Below, in pieces: positions 1 to 38,800 of a stretch of 64,000 bases of DNA. The notes beneath the pieces were generated by a model. The model was not told the origin of the DNA and did no database searches. It saw only the letters and a list, made by a program, of their open reading frames with translations. Source of the stretch: Lottia gigantea (lineage: Eukaryota; Mollusca; Gastropoda; Lottiidae); contig NW_008706876.1 of the NCBI RefSeq assembly GCF_000327385.1, positions 763,466 to 827,465 of the forward strand, in the 5' to 3' direction. Made by a program: the position numbers and the translations under genes. Each line of letters starts with the position of its first letter. Position 1 is the stretch's first letter.

Positions 1-8
1 CTTTCTAG

Positions 9-26410
<26,402 letters not shown>

Positions 26411-26606
26411 TGTCAAGATATTACGAACTCTTGAACGTTCATCAAATTAACCTTTGACCTAGCCTTTTAAACACTGTGTCACAAACTACGAGAGCTGGAG
26501 AGGTTAGAAATTTGATTGGTTAAAGCAGACTTCATCAAAAGGTTTACTCGACGAAGAGGGCTGTTGTTAGATCTTAACTGAAATGGCTATATTAAAATTA
26601 AAAGCA

Positions 26607-26612
26607 AATAAA
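26607..26612 (+). promoter_or_regulatory. Possible CNTRL poly(A) signal
   Basis: An AATAAA lies about 200 bp after the centriolin stop codon. It sits inside a dispersed repeat related to 34,541-34,720, so it may be coincidental. Confidence 0.3.
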
Positions 26613-27017
26613 AAACGGAAAGAAAGGTTGGTCTAATTTAAAATTTGTGTTATTTGAATGATGTGGTTAAACCTATATTTTCAGTTCTGTGATCATAATA
26701 CAAGATACTTAGAAAGGTTATAATACTGTTGATGATGTATGAGCTCTTCACCTTCACCAGGAGAAGTACAGAAAGGTATCACCATTACACTCCTGTTCTC
26801 CAGAATAGGTGAACATATAATGTAGTGCTACAATTTGAATGTCTTGTGAAATAGAACCAGTTCTATTTTAAAGTATATTGTGTGTGGTAGATTTATAGAA
26901 TAGTCTCTAGAATGTCTTGTTTTAGTTTAAAAAGGTGAAAGCGTCAATTTACAAGGTTTCAAGGTATATTTTGAAAGTATTTATGCCTTAGTCTGAAAGA
27001 AAATAGCAAATTCAAAC

Positions 27018-27271
27018 TAAGGCCAGACCAATTTATTTTCTTGTTTTACGGATCGATAAACTTCCATTATAAATATAATATATGATTTTTGATTAAATCA
27101 ATACTGAGAAAGTAGGAAATTCCAGGCCAGACCTGGCTTTCATAGGTACTTTTTTTCTTTCTTGCCCTTTTCACAAAATATGGGCTTTATTTTCTTTTTT
27201 TCCTCCTGTCTTAACAGATTTTTCCTGAAAAAAAAATCGTAAAACAAGAAAATAACTTGGTCTGGCCTCAT
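27018..27271. mobile_element. Inverted-repeat element, family C (254 bp)
   Basis: The left end GGCCAGACCAATTTATTTTC plus TTGTTTTACG is mirrored on the right by CGTAAAACAAGAAAATAAC plus TTGGTCTGGCC. The arms are about 37 bp and nearly perfect, flanking a short T-rich interior without an ORF. It lies just downstream of CNTRL. Confidence 0.75.
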
Positions 27272-28189
27272 GGTTAAAATTTATATAAGCTTTTTAAAGT
27301 TTTGACAACTTTTTTTTCATGTTTATCATATTTTATCATAATTATTCTTTGCTATTATTGTGAATGGTAGAATCTATATGAGTACCATGGGGGTTTTCTT
27401 TTAAAAGAACTGTGCCTTTTGGATTACATTCCTATTGCCATTCCATCTATTTATTTATTTCAACCTGACCCAATTTAAATAATTTGTTGTATTTTTTCAA
27501 AAAAATGATTAATAAGATTAATTTATTAAGTAGGAGATTAAGATTTGTTTTAATGATTTGATCAGGTTTAACTTTAAGTCTATTCCATTCAGATGTAAAA
27601 TGAAGAGGCTATTCAATTGAACTGTAGTAATTTCTGTATTGTATAATTGCGATTATAATACGCACCCCTTTAACTCTTGAGTATGTATTATCATTGCCTT
27701 AACAGATGAAATGAGTATCTCAGAGAATTTTTCATTATCCTTCAATTGTGTGATTGAGACTAGGCCTACAATATTGATGTCAAAATTCATTATGTATGAT
27801 TTTTGGAGAACTGAAAGCCCTTTTTTTTAATTTATTCATTTTAATTATTCATTCCATTGTATTAATTCCTATTTTCTAAACTGTGATAATTTGGTTTGAT
27901 TTAGTGACTTTTTCTGAATACTTTGTGAACATTTACAAACCAATCAGCGTTCCTTCAGAAAATTGTAGGAATAAGTCAATCAAATTCAAACCTATTTGTT
28001 ATGCATTTTATTACTGTATTTGAAATCCGCTTTTATATTTTATCTTTTATATATATATATATATATATTTTTTGTATTTATTTCTACTGTATGTACATAC
28101 ACACTATTTATACTGCTTGTACACACTCTTTAAACTTATACTGTGTGTACAGACTACTTTCATGTACACTGCTTGTAAACATTTTTTTA

Positions 28190-28430
28190 TTGCATGTACA
28201 CAATATGTATACTGTATGTCGGCCTACACACTATTCATACTGCATGTACACACTATTTATACGGCATGTATACACTATTTATACGGCATGTACACACTAT
28301 TTATACGGCATGTATACACTATTTATACGACATGTACACACTATTTATACGGCATGTATACACTATTTATACGGCATGTACACACTATTTATACGGCATG
28401 TACACACTATATAATATATTATGTATGTAG
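28190..28430. repeat. 22-bp minisatellite
   Basis: About ten units of GCATGTACACACTATTTATA plus CG, alternating with TGTATACAC variants. A short (TA)n run lies upstream at about 28,048-28,068. The overlapping reading frames here are products of the repeat. Confidence 0.92.
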
Positions 28431-28599
28431 TACACACTTTTTATACGGTATTTTTTTTATTGTATTTACATAGTTATATACATGTACAATATTTATATTG
28501 TATGTACACACTATTTCAGAATCTTTGTTTATAATTATTATATTATATTACATTTAAACTGAATTAATTATATAATATTATATTATGTTACATCAAAGA

Positions 28600-29265
28600 A
28601 AGTTCGGTCTTTATTAAGTCTTTTATCTAATAATCTGACCGATGCAGTCATAATAGAAGCATTGAGGAATTCGTGAAAACTTAGACAAATTGGTATTTAA
28701 AATAGACGAATATGACGCGGAAAGAAAGTTCCGTGGCAGAGGCCCTATCTTTGCTCATAAGCAATCCAGAAAGAAGGCACAAGGACTGAAATATTTTTTA
28801 ACCCAGTGAAATGGATGCATTCTTGTCGATTGGCTGGAGGGCGTTGTACCTGGCGAAAACGACGGTTCATGATGCCCTAGAGTTGTGCTGTGGACGGGTC
28901 TGGCGCTATCATGCGGATAAATGACCCCATGTGACTGATGTTGGGGGAATGGTATGACTGTCATCGATGCTAGCTGGGCAGCCAAGTTGCCATTAACGAT
29001 AACCAGTCCTCTCCTGCCCACAGATTCCACTCCACATTATGACACTCCCTCGTACCATCTCTTAAATACCCCTTCGGCGCTAAACTCTCTGCATCCCGTC
29101 ATCTCTGAACAAACAGAACCGACTTTCATCACTTTTATCAGCTGCCCCAAATATCTTCCTGGCAGCGACCGAAAAAACCTCGGGCAGACAAGTAGTGTTT
29201 TCACAGACTCGCACCTTAGCCCGACATCTCAACCCTGGACAAACCAGCCGGAGAAATAAAACAAA
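28600..29265. other. GC-richer intergenic block, origin unknown
   Basis: Against very AT-rich surroundings this block looks close to half G+C, most clearly from 28,790 to 29,260. It has short open frames on both strands (for example a 101-codon frame at 28,954-29,259) but none resembles a family I know. It could be an old mobile-element fragment or a captured sequence. No terminal repeats were found. Confidence 0.35.
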
Positions 29266-29787
29266 TCAAAGGCATTGGAATAAAGTTCCCAGGTGTTCAT
29301 AAAGAATAAAGCACAAAGTTCAGAGAGAGTAATATTTTAAGATAAAAGTAAAAAGTAACAACATTGAACACATTTTGGAGAAAAAGATAAAGATCTTGTA
29401 GATATAGTATTATGGAGCGTCGAACTGTCTTGCTCTGAAATGAAAGATAAAAACAGTTTAGTGGCCTAAAAAGAAATTGATGATGACTGGGACATAATCA
29501 CTGAATGAAGTTGCTGAGATAAAACAACAAAGTCCAACACACACGCAATCGTGTGGTGCCTTAGTTTACCTTAGTCTAACAATACACCCTGTATACAGGT
29601 TAGCGTACGATTTTGACTAAGTTTACCCTATTCCTACAGAGTTAGACGAAGTGTATGTGGAAACGAACTTCGATTATGATTTACCTTGAACAGAAAAATA
29701 ATTGACTAATATTAGTCTCCCTTTTTTTGTTTAGGAGAATTAAGGTGTTTTATCAAAATAATTGCAACACAGATTCCATAACCGCAT

Positions 29788-29793
29788 TTTATT
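29788..29793 (-). promoter_or_regulatory. Poly(A) signal of the ADAMTS-like gene
   Basis: AATAAA on the - strand lies about 100 bp beyond the stop codon of the protease gene, a fitting spacing for a short 3' UTR. Confidence 0.55.
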
Positions 29794-29893
29794 TTTGATA
29801 TCTGTGGATAAAATTCTATCGACCAGGACGAATAGATAGACGACACCTTGTTTGAGAGCATAGATACAAAAAAATAATATTGTAGAAATTTAC

Positions 29894-32840
29894 CTAAGCG
29901 CACGAATCACCGTTTCCACCACAGACACCACATTCATCAGTATACTTGCCACCCTGTGATATCAGTACACCGTCACACCCGAATTCCTGTAGGATTACAA
30001 AACAATCATGAAGGAAATGACTAGCGATACCTCATATTTTTCTGCTCATTCAAGTTAGAATTACAGGCGCTCGGCGCATGTGCGTGAATAACAGTTGTAA
30101 TTTTGTTGAAACTTATTAGCCTCTGCTGATAGTTACCGTAGGAATGAAGCTTTAGAATGAGATGAGTATAAATTCAAATACATTGCAAATTACTAAAAAA
30201 AACACCCAAAACACCCGAAAAGATGAACTCTACAAACACTTACCATGCAAATCCCATAGGCACAATGAAAGGAATTGTCGAGTGCTGGATCAGAAACTCG
30301 ACACCATGACCCATCAGGCATGAAACCTTTAGATTTAGAATCGTTACTATATCCACCGTCTAATAGAGCACACTTCATTGTACATACCAATACACCATCT
30401 GAAAATAATACAGTTATAAACACACACTACATGAGTATCGAATAGAACACATCTTACATACAAATACACCATCTGAAAATAATACAGTTATAAAAACACA
30501 CTACATGAGTATCGAATAGAACACATCTTACATACAAATACACCATCTGAAAATAATACAGTTATAAACACACACTACATGTATCGAATGGAACACATCT
30601 TACATACAAAAACACCATCTAAAAATAATACAGTTATAAACACACACTACATGTATCGAATAGAACACATCTTATATACCAATACACCATCTGAAAATAA
30701 TACAGTTATAAACACACACTACATGTATCGAATAGAACACATCTTACATACAAAAACACCATCTGAAAATAATACAGTTATAAACGCACACTACATGTAT
30801 CGAATAGAACACATCTTATATACCAATACACCATCTGAAAATAATACAGTTATAAACACACACTACATGTATCGAATAGAACACATCTTATATACCAATA
30901 CACCATCTGAAAATAATACAGTTATAAACACATACCGCATGTATCGAATAGAACACATCTTATATTATACCAATACACCATCTGAAAATAATACAATTAT
31001 AAACACACAATGCGTGTATCTAATAAAACACATCTTACACACAAATACACCATCTGAAAATAATACAGTTATAAACACAGCTACATGTATCGAATATAAC
31101 ACATCTTACATACAAATACACCATCTGAAAATAATACAGTTATAAACACACACTACATGTATCGAATAGAACACATCTTACATACAAATACACCATCTGA
31201 AAATAATACAGTTATAAACACACACTCTACATGATAGATAGCTAAACACGTAGGAACACTTGATAAACGTTAATGCATATTTTCCCTCACATGTATTAAG
31301 TATTAAGTCTTCAACCTGATTAAAACTTTGTATATAAAACCATAAACACTCACTTTCAGTTTTCATATTAGGAGCACCGATACCAGAAAACTCTTCAGCA
31401 TCGATTAAAGTCGAATTAATCTTTATTTCGCAAACTTCAGATGCACGGACTATTTTTTGATCATTGAAAACTTCACTATCACCGACACAAGGCTAAAATC
31501 AAACATCAAAATAGATAAAATAACATTTGGTAATAGTAAGTACGCTATATATAAGCCAGTTCGAAACTTTACTTATACATATTAGATCACTTTCCATCGC
31601 TGGCGCTGTCAATGAAACAGGTAAGAGGGACTTACATGGAAAAAGCACCATGTCGTTCGGATGGGACAATAAACCGAGGCTGTGCACGTGAAAGATCCCT
31701 CGACACTTGGAAATCTAAAAAGAGCAGGCTAATGCCGCTGTCCTGGCAAAATTCCCTCATTGCACCCTGCATGCAAATGTATAGGTCCGAACTGGCTTAA
31801 GTATTGTGGCAGTTTACGTTCGTATGAACAGAAGTCTAGCCTAATTATTGATCAATTCAGTTTCAAATAAAACTTCGACTTATCGAAAATTCATTCATAT
31901 ATTTAAAACAAATGTTACTTTTTTGGGGCATTGAAAGAGATAGCCACGGAATTATATACATGTAGTCTGTAAATTAAAACGAAAATGATGGCTTCGACGA
32001 AACATTACCATTACCTCATTTTCACAAAGTTCTGCTTTGAATGATGGTCCATCGCATAGTGGTGAATTTACTGGCCTGTAAGACATTGTAAATATTCTAT
32101 TAACATCGGATACTTTTACAAACATTTTTCCATCAAATACATAGGCAGTGATACTCATTCTCAAATCTAGATACTTTCTGATTTACTTTCAGAAAAAAAA
32201 ATTTAAAATCTTTTCACCCTTGCTTTTAATTTTAAAGTCTGGTTTTAGACAAATAAATAAATAAACCAAGCACTAACGACCCGACTTACTATAAGATTAG
32301 ACCAATTGTAATCGATCAAAAAAAGCGTTGCTTCTCTTTAGGCAACATGGACCAATTTTTAAGAGTTTTGTCAAATTAAGTTTTTGGGTTAGTTCAGCAG
32401 CCATATTCAAAATGGCGCCCAAAATGAGTTTTTCTCAAAGAACGAGTGTATTATTAGATAGAGCACGGTTGTTGAGTGTGGAAAGCCAACCTTCAAATTT
32501 TAGTTTGGAGTGAAGTACCCCATAAATACATTTTTAATATGAAATGAAACACCAAGAGCTGTAAAATAATAATATAGGCCTTGGTCAGGCATGGGAAGGT
32601 AGATAACTTCCATGCTACTAGGAAAACTACTGAACTATTATGCAAGCATCCAAAAGCCAACATCACTTACGTAGGATTGTTGCACATTCTGTGTGAAAGT
32701 TTAACCCCAGTGCCACAAGTTCTTGAGCATTGACCATAGTCACTCCAATCAGACCAGCCGCCCATTACAACATTTGCCTCTAATTCTGTTACATTTCTAC
32801 CACTTTCTTCCCATGTCATACAAGTCTTGTGAATACACAT
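29894..32840 (-). CDS. Protease exons 16-20: TSP1 repeat and truncated cysteine-rich tail
   Basis: Exon 16 encodes the thrombospondin type 1 repeat ([19 protein letters not shown]) with both WxxW tryptophans for C-mannosylation and an upstream N-glycosylation sequon (NVT at residue 497). Exons 17-20 carry the cysteine-rich module ending in [19 protein letters not shown] and [11 protein letters not shown], the family GCD...CGVCGGD block, then TAG. The spacer domain that normally follows is absent. The stop codon is directly followed by GTAAAT, a donor-like sequence. Confidence 0.88.
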
Positions 32841-35800
32841 CTAGAAAGTGTAGAAAAAATGATACCGGTTTGATTCAGTTCACATAGCTTTCATCTAGGA
32901 CACGGATACGGCATCAAAAGTATAATTCCCTGCTGGCATAATGGTTTTCAGAACTCAAATCCAACGTTCGTATCCCCCAAATTCAACAAAAACAATAACC
33001 GATAACATCTTAAAACCTTGACGTAGACTGTTTATTACACCGATGCCGATCATTTAACGACCATTCTTTGGCGTAAATAAAAGACAAAGGGCTGAGAGCC
33101 GACACTGGGCCGACTCTCGGCAGCACTGCCACAGGCATCAGAATTTCTCTCTTCCCTTGGGGAGGATTCGAACCCACGGCACCTAATCGCCTAGACGACA
33201 ATCCAACTCGCTACTGACTGAGCTATTCCACTGCCATAAAAAGTGAGGATGTAAAAGATAATTCGTGACAACGATGCTCGCTGAATTAGTTGTTGTTATT
33301 TTATAGTTGTACAGAATGAAATTCATGTTGCAAACCATGCTGACTGGCAATAAGAAAATGAAGAATATCCCCACTTACCTGTCTATCACCACAGGATACA
33401 CCACGTGGTATAGGTGAGCTGGCCTTTAGCATTCCACGTGTTGCATCATCACCCATAGATCTACATCTAAACTTACTACATATCTATATAAATATAAATC
33501 CATAATATAACTTATCGAGACAAATATAATACATAGTACAACTTATCTGGATAAATAAAATAATTATTATAACTTATCGAGATAGATATAATACATAATA
33601 CAACATATCTAGATAGATATATAATTATTATAACTTATCGAGATAGATATAATACATAATACAACATATCTAGATAGATATATAATTATTATAACTTACC
33701 GATATAGATATAATACATAGTACAACATATCTAGATAAATATATGATTATTATAACTTATCGAGATAGATATAATACATAGTACAACATATCTAGATAGA
33801 TATATAATTATTATAACTTATCGAGATAGATATAATACATAGTACAACAAATCTAGATAAATATATAATTATTATAACTTATCGAGATAGATATAATACA
33901 TAGTACAACATATCTAGATAAATATATAATTATTATAACTTATCGAGATAGATATAATACATAGTACAACATATCTAGATAAATATATAATTATTATAAC
34001 TTATCGAGATAGATATAATACATAGTACAACATATCTAGATAGATATATAATTATTATAACTTATCGAGATAGATATAATACATAGTACAACATATCTAG
34101 ATAGATATATAATTATTATAACTTATCGAGATAGATATAATACATAGTACAACATATCTAGATAGATATATAATAATTATAACTTATCGAGATAGATATA
34201 ATACATAGTACAACATATCTAGATAAATATATAATTATTATAACTTATCGAGATAGATATAATACATAGTACAACATATCTAGATAGATATATAATTATT
34301 ATAACTCATCGAGATAGATAACTATGTAATATATGTTATAAAATATAATAAAATATATAGATATTTACAAGTTTTTATACAACTTATATAGACAAAATAA
34401 TGTAATATATATTATAAAATACAAGTTTTTATTACTTCTCTAGACAAATATAATTTATCTAGACAATAATATAATGCATTTTAGAACTTATCTTCACCTT
34501 ATAAACAACAATATCTACATCGAAGCTTCCTAACGATGACCCACTTCATACATTTCTCGCGTAAGCTTATTGAAATTAGACCAAAATCCTAGCGTTGGAG
34601 AGGGCAGGAATTTGATTGGCTGACGTTTTCATCAAACAGACGACAAATCGTCAAACATCAAAACGCCGTCTTTAGACCCTAACTAAAAACGGAACGAAAG
34701 TTTGGTCTAAAAAAAAAAAAATCTGAGAGATTGTTCTCTTACGGTCTCATTTTTTAATGCGTCAAGGGCTATAACTCATAACACAATTACTTACTGGATC
34801 AGAGGGTTCATACACAAAGTTTTCACCATATTTAGCAACACATAATTCATCAGGTAACATATATTGACCTAAAGACGGTAAACAATTACTATAATATATT
34901 ACATTGAATTTTCATTTAGCTTTGGCTCATTAGTCTCAAACACCATCCACTACTGTTTTCTCCGGTTTGTGTTCATAGAATAAAGCGAAGGGGGTTATAA
35001 TGGAGACGATTTAGCCCAGAAAACGGACCAGAGCGTTAGGTATCAGCGGAAAAACAAAATGTCTAAATGTAAGGGCTCAAGATGCCAATAAATACTGCTA
35101 AAAAGTATAAAGAAATGTTACCCGAGTATTTATCGTCTAAGTCGACCACATTAGATGTATTAACATTCTCTTCAAATAAGCAGTCGTATTTTGGACTTAA
35201 ACTGAAAAAAACAAAACACATACAAAATAGTCAACAAGGTTCACCTTCATTATAGGGGTTGTATGCACGAGCTGCCTTTATTAAAAGAGGGAGTTATCCT
35301 AGTTATGAAATTTGTTTGTTTGTAAACTGTTTAACTTTAATTTTTTTGTAATTGTTGATGGACTATTGCTTGACAATGGCACTGTGAAATATACACTGTA
35401 AATTGTACCTGATTTTTTCTGTTAATCTGGCTTTATTACAGGAACTTAAACCAATAACACCAAATCCCATAATACCTCCATCTCCCGGACCACAGTAATC
35501 TTTTTTTGGATCGTTGTGTGGCAATCCCAAACTGATAATAGACGTACGTTCCACAAATTTATATTCCGAACACTAGGAAGCAAATGCTGAGAAAATCCGT
35601 CAATAAGACGTGTCATGATCTTTGTGAGTCGTGGCATGATCTATGTGAGTCATGGCATGATCTATGTGAGTCATGGCATGATCTTTGTGAGTCATGGCAT
35701 GATCTATGTGAGTCGTGGCATGATCTTTGTGAGTCGTGGCATGATCTATGTGATTCGGGGCATGACTTATGTGAATCGTGGCATGATCTTTGTGAGACGT

Positions 35801-38800
35801 GGCATGATCTATGTGAGTCGTGGCATGATCTTTGTGAGACGTGGCATGATCTATATGAGACGTGGCATGATCTATGTGAGTCGTGGCATGATCTTTGTGA
35901 GACGTGGCATGATCTATGTGAGTCGTGGCATGATCTATTTGAGACGTGGCATGATCTATGTGAGACGTGGTATGATCTATTTGAGTCGTGGTATGATCTA
36001 TTTGAGTCGTGGCATGATCTATGTGGGTCGTGGCATGATCTATGTGAGTCGTGGCATGATTGTAAGGGTCGGGAACTTTCGAGAGGGGTGTCACCACTTG
36101 AAGGCTTAATAATAGGAAAACTTTAAAATCCCCAATATCGTGGCTAGAGCGTAGTACGGACATGACAAGTTCGAGATAGACGGACATCGTCTTGGATCAG
36201 TCGTGGTGCAGTTGGATCATTCGTGGTGCAGTTGGATCTAAGTTGTCCTTAACCGTCGTGACAGTCGTGGAGTTTGATATGATAAAAGTTTTAATATACT
36301 ATGTTTTACTTACTTATGTCCAATTTCATGTGCAGGACCTTTGATAGAAAAGCAATCACGCTTCCTTATTCCGGAACATTTGAGTGAAGTGCAGACACTA
36401 CCCATCCAGCTCATCCCTAATGGCGTTCCATCTGAACGTCTACAAGCATAAACCAAAATAAAATAGCCTGGTGGACTCTCCAAAACCCAGTTAGTATGCA
36501 TATTCCACTCATTCAGTTTGCTGACTGACAAAATTACTACATGGACTAAGCAAATGGGTAATACTTCATGTGAGATCATTGGTGATCCAATCTGCTAGTT
36601 GGTTTGACAAAGCGATATTATTGCAATTGGTAATCTAATATGCTGGCTACATTGGAATATTATTGAGATAAAAGGTGACTCGTTGATATCCCAATATGTT
36701 AGCTATAGTTTGACATGTGGATATAATAACCTTTGTGATCAATGGTAATTTTATCTACTAGCTAGTTTTACAGAGATATTTTATTACATTTATATCAGTA
36801 ATAATACAATATGCTAGCCAGTTTGACAGATAGATTTTATTACATTTTTATCAGTAATGATCCAATCTGCTAGCTAATTTGACCAGAGATATTACTACAT
36901 TTATATCAGTAATGCTACAATCTGCTAGCTAGTTTGACAGAGATATTTTACTACATTTATATCAGTAATAATACAATATGCTAGCTATTTTGGCAGAGGA
37001 ATGTTATTTTATTTGAGATCAATGGTAATCCAATCTACTAGCTAGTTTGACATAGGACTGTTATTTTATTTGAGACCAATGATAATCCAATCTACTAGAT
37101 AGTATGCCAGAGGAATGTTACTTTATTTGAGATCAATGATAATCCAATCTACTAGCTAGTTTGACAGAGGAATGTTATTTTATTTGAGATCAATGATAAT
37201 CCAATCTACTAGCTAGTTTGACAGAAGAATGTTACTTTATTTGAGTTCAATGGTAATCCAATCTACTAGCTAGTTTGACAGAGGAATGTTATTTTATTTG
37301 AGATCAATGATAATCCAATCTACTAGCTAGTATGCCAGAGGAATGTTACTTTATCTAGCTAGTTTGACAGAGGGATAATATTACATTTGTACTGGTGGCA
37401 CACTGCACTCTGCTAGCTTTTTTTATAGGGAATATAAACACGAGGTCAATGGTTGCATAAATGATATAGTGTAACAATCTAGCTGATGAAATGGTTGAAA
37501 AACTGAATGTTAAATATACTAACCCAAGTTGTAAATGTACATGGTCATAAGGCCAGTTATTTTCTTTTGCATGGTTACAAACAAGTCTTGTAGTTTGACC
37601 AACTTTTATTGTTGATGTATAGAATGACTGAAAAGGGAAATGTAAAGCCAGTGTTTGTACACTAGATCCGGATGCGAAACAACATCATAATAATCTAGAA
37701 ACTCATTGAAGAAGAGGCCAAAGTCGGAATTTCGTTTTGTAAAATGATATGGACGATAAAGAAAATACATAGACTACTTAAAACCTGTAATATAAATCAA
37801 AGCTTACCGGATCAGTCTCCCACATGTCAACATATTTCAGAGAAATTTTAACATCGTAACCCATTAGTTCCTTATCGCTCCAGATTGCTTGTACCTACAG
37901 AATAGAATAGAAACTAGAATTATCAAAACAGAACTTGAATTATGTTGTTACTCAGGGTTTCACGTTATGCGATCTTCACACAACCATATCGCTCTACACT
38001 TGATGTATTGAGCACTATTGAGAACAGTGAAAATATTTAATTATATTATTGTAGAAACTATAACTGTGAATATCTCTGAGCGTGACAATATGCCTTGTCC
38101 GATGGCTTTTGGATGGAACCTTTAGCCTTTTAAACCTTTTAGATTTCTTTTCTTTATATGGTAAACTGTGAACACCATTACTAATTGGCTTAGGTAAAAA
38201 TACGTTTTTGAGACTGGATACGTGGATGGCGAATCTGTCCCTTTAAACTTACCCCTGTCCATTTAATAAGCATGTAATCTAACCAGTCATCGTATTCTGC
38301 ATGACCTAGACCTTTCATAAAGGAAACCATATCAGCATCCACAATCAAAGCTGTTTCTACTTCAAAATTATCTGGTCTATCCACCGAAGTTTGTACAGCT
38401 CGTTTGCCTCTTACAGATTCTTCCAAATCTTCAACATTATCGCCTTTAAAAAGGTATTGTAATATAATAACAATATAATTCAAAATACATGTATATTTTC
38501 TTTACTATAGATAACAATAATAATTGAATGAAAATTGCAACCATCAGTTATGGATCACTTCCATTGGCAGGTCTGTTCTTTCGTTTTTATTGATGGCATT
38601 CTGCATGATTTAAGAAAAAATTCCGAAACTTTCTGAGTGGCTTCAGGTATTCCATACGGATGAGTAGCTACAATCCAAAAAAAATGGATTTCACCCCCGA
38701 AAAAAATCAGACAACCGACCAATTCTCTTACTGCAACTAAACACCAAACACTATTGACCCTCCGGATATATTACTTGCCCCTTCGGACAATCAAGTCTGG

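Noticed and set aside
28001-28473. Overlapping frames rich in HYLYGMYTLF
   Set aside because: Product of the 22-bp minisatellite.
30579-31145. 188-codon + strand frame with MYRIEHIL repeats
   Set aside because: Antisense reading of the 72-bp splice-site array; no start context or composition of a gene.
33164-33236. Possible tRNA gene with good A and B boxes
   Set aside because: The stems do not close into a cloverleaf and a SINE body follows directly, so it is a tRNA-derived SINE.
35584-36187. Frames of 164-195 codons on both strands with repeats like CESWHDL
   Set aside because: Product of the 21-bp minisatellite inside a protease intron.
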